Position numbers and translations under genes: made by a program
Shown: positions 25,866 through 25,887 of the stretch, one piece after another
How positions within the stretch are numbered: position 1 is the first letter of the stretch
Layout of the letters: the number at the start of each line of letters is the position of its first letter
The notes under the pieces: model-generated
What the model saw: the letters and a program-made list of their open reading frames with translations, nothing else
What the model was told of the DNA's origin: nothing
Database searches by the model: none
Source: an uncultured Georgenia sp.
GTDB taxonomy: Bacteria; Actinomycetota; Actinomycetes; Actinomycetales; Actinomycetaceae
Length of the DNA: 25,887 bases
Reading direction: 5' to 3'
NCBI RefSeq assembly: GCF_937958535.1
Contig: NZ_CALGNQ010000141.1
Span: 1-25,887 of the forward strand

Positions 25866-25887
25866 CGGGCGGTCGCGGTCCAGGCTC

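Overview
The window is a GC-rich, densely packed chromosomal segment of an actinobacterium. Evidence for this is the strong G/C third-codon bias, frequent GTG starts, the dnaK-grpE-dnaJ-hspR order with HAIR operators, a dodecin, an MT0933-type antitoxin and an actinobacterial-type DnaK tail. A Micrococcales lineage such as the Intrasporangiaceae/Ornithinimicrobium group is my guess and is not demonstrated. I saw no rRNA, tRNA, CRISPR array, insertion sequence or phage gene.

Left part (1-8.7 kb), a mixed housekeeping and stress region. It opens with the 3' end of an aminoglycoside-phosphotransferase-like kinase. A leftward group follows: a tandem universal stress protein, a PF06475 putative glycolipid-binding protein and an M48 HtpX-like membrane protease. 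Divergent from it are a dodecin and a GPP34 protein, then a lone cyanase. Next come a remnant of an APC amino-acid permease (in-frame internal deletion) and a WYL regulator, divergent from an alpha/beta hydrolase. A secreted M1 metallopeptidase closes this part.

Middle (8.8-14.3 kb), the heat-shock operon. Two HAIR elements flank a candidate promoter ahead of dnaK-grpE-dnaJ-hspR. The DnaJ has no zinc finger. The grpE-dnaJ gap carries a perfect 14-bp stem with a GCGA loop and a perfect 12-bp tandem repeat. An unrecognised 150-aa gene and a Gly/Tyr/Gln-rich two-helix membrane protein follow.

Right part (14.3-25.9 kb). A leftward prolyl oligopeptidase precedes a leucine/branched-chain acyl-CoA catabolic locus: acyl-CoA dehydrogenase, a TetR regulator on the opposite strand, then methylcrotonyl-CoA carboxylase beta and alpha, HMG-CoA lyase and an AUH-like enoyl-CoA hydratase. 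The last four genes are tightly coupled. Together these enzymes would convert isovaleryl-CoA to acetoacetate plus acetyl-CoA. The same 16-bp dyad (GTTATC-N4-GCTAAC) lies at the predicted start point of the dehydrogenase promoter and across the divergent tetR/carboxylase promoters, so a self-contained TetR regulon is the simplest reading. A strong hairpin ends the operon, facing a small MT0933-like antitoxin gene. A leaderless amidase gene and an 18-bp tandem repeat array reach the right edge.

Nothing here is a clearly new multi-gene system. The most notable items are the two-site TetR circuit, the structured grpE-dnaJ spacer with a zinc-finger-less DnaJ, the collapsed permease and the 18-bp repeat array.
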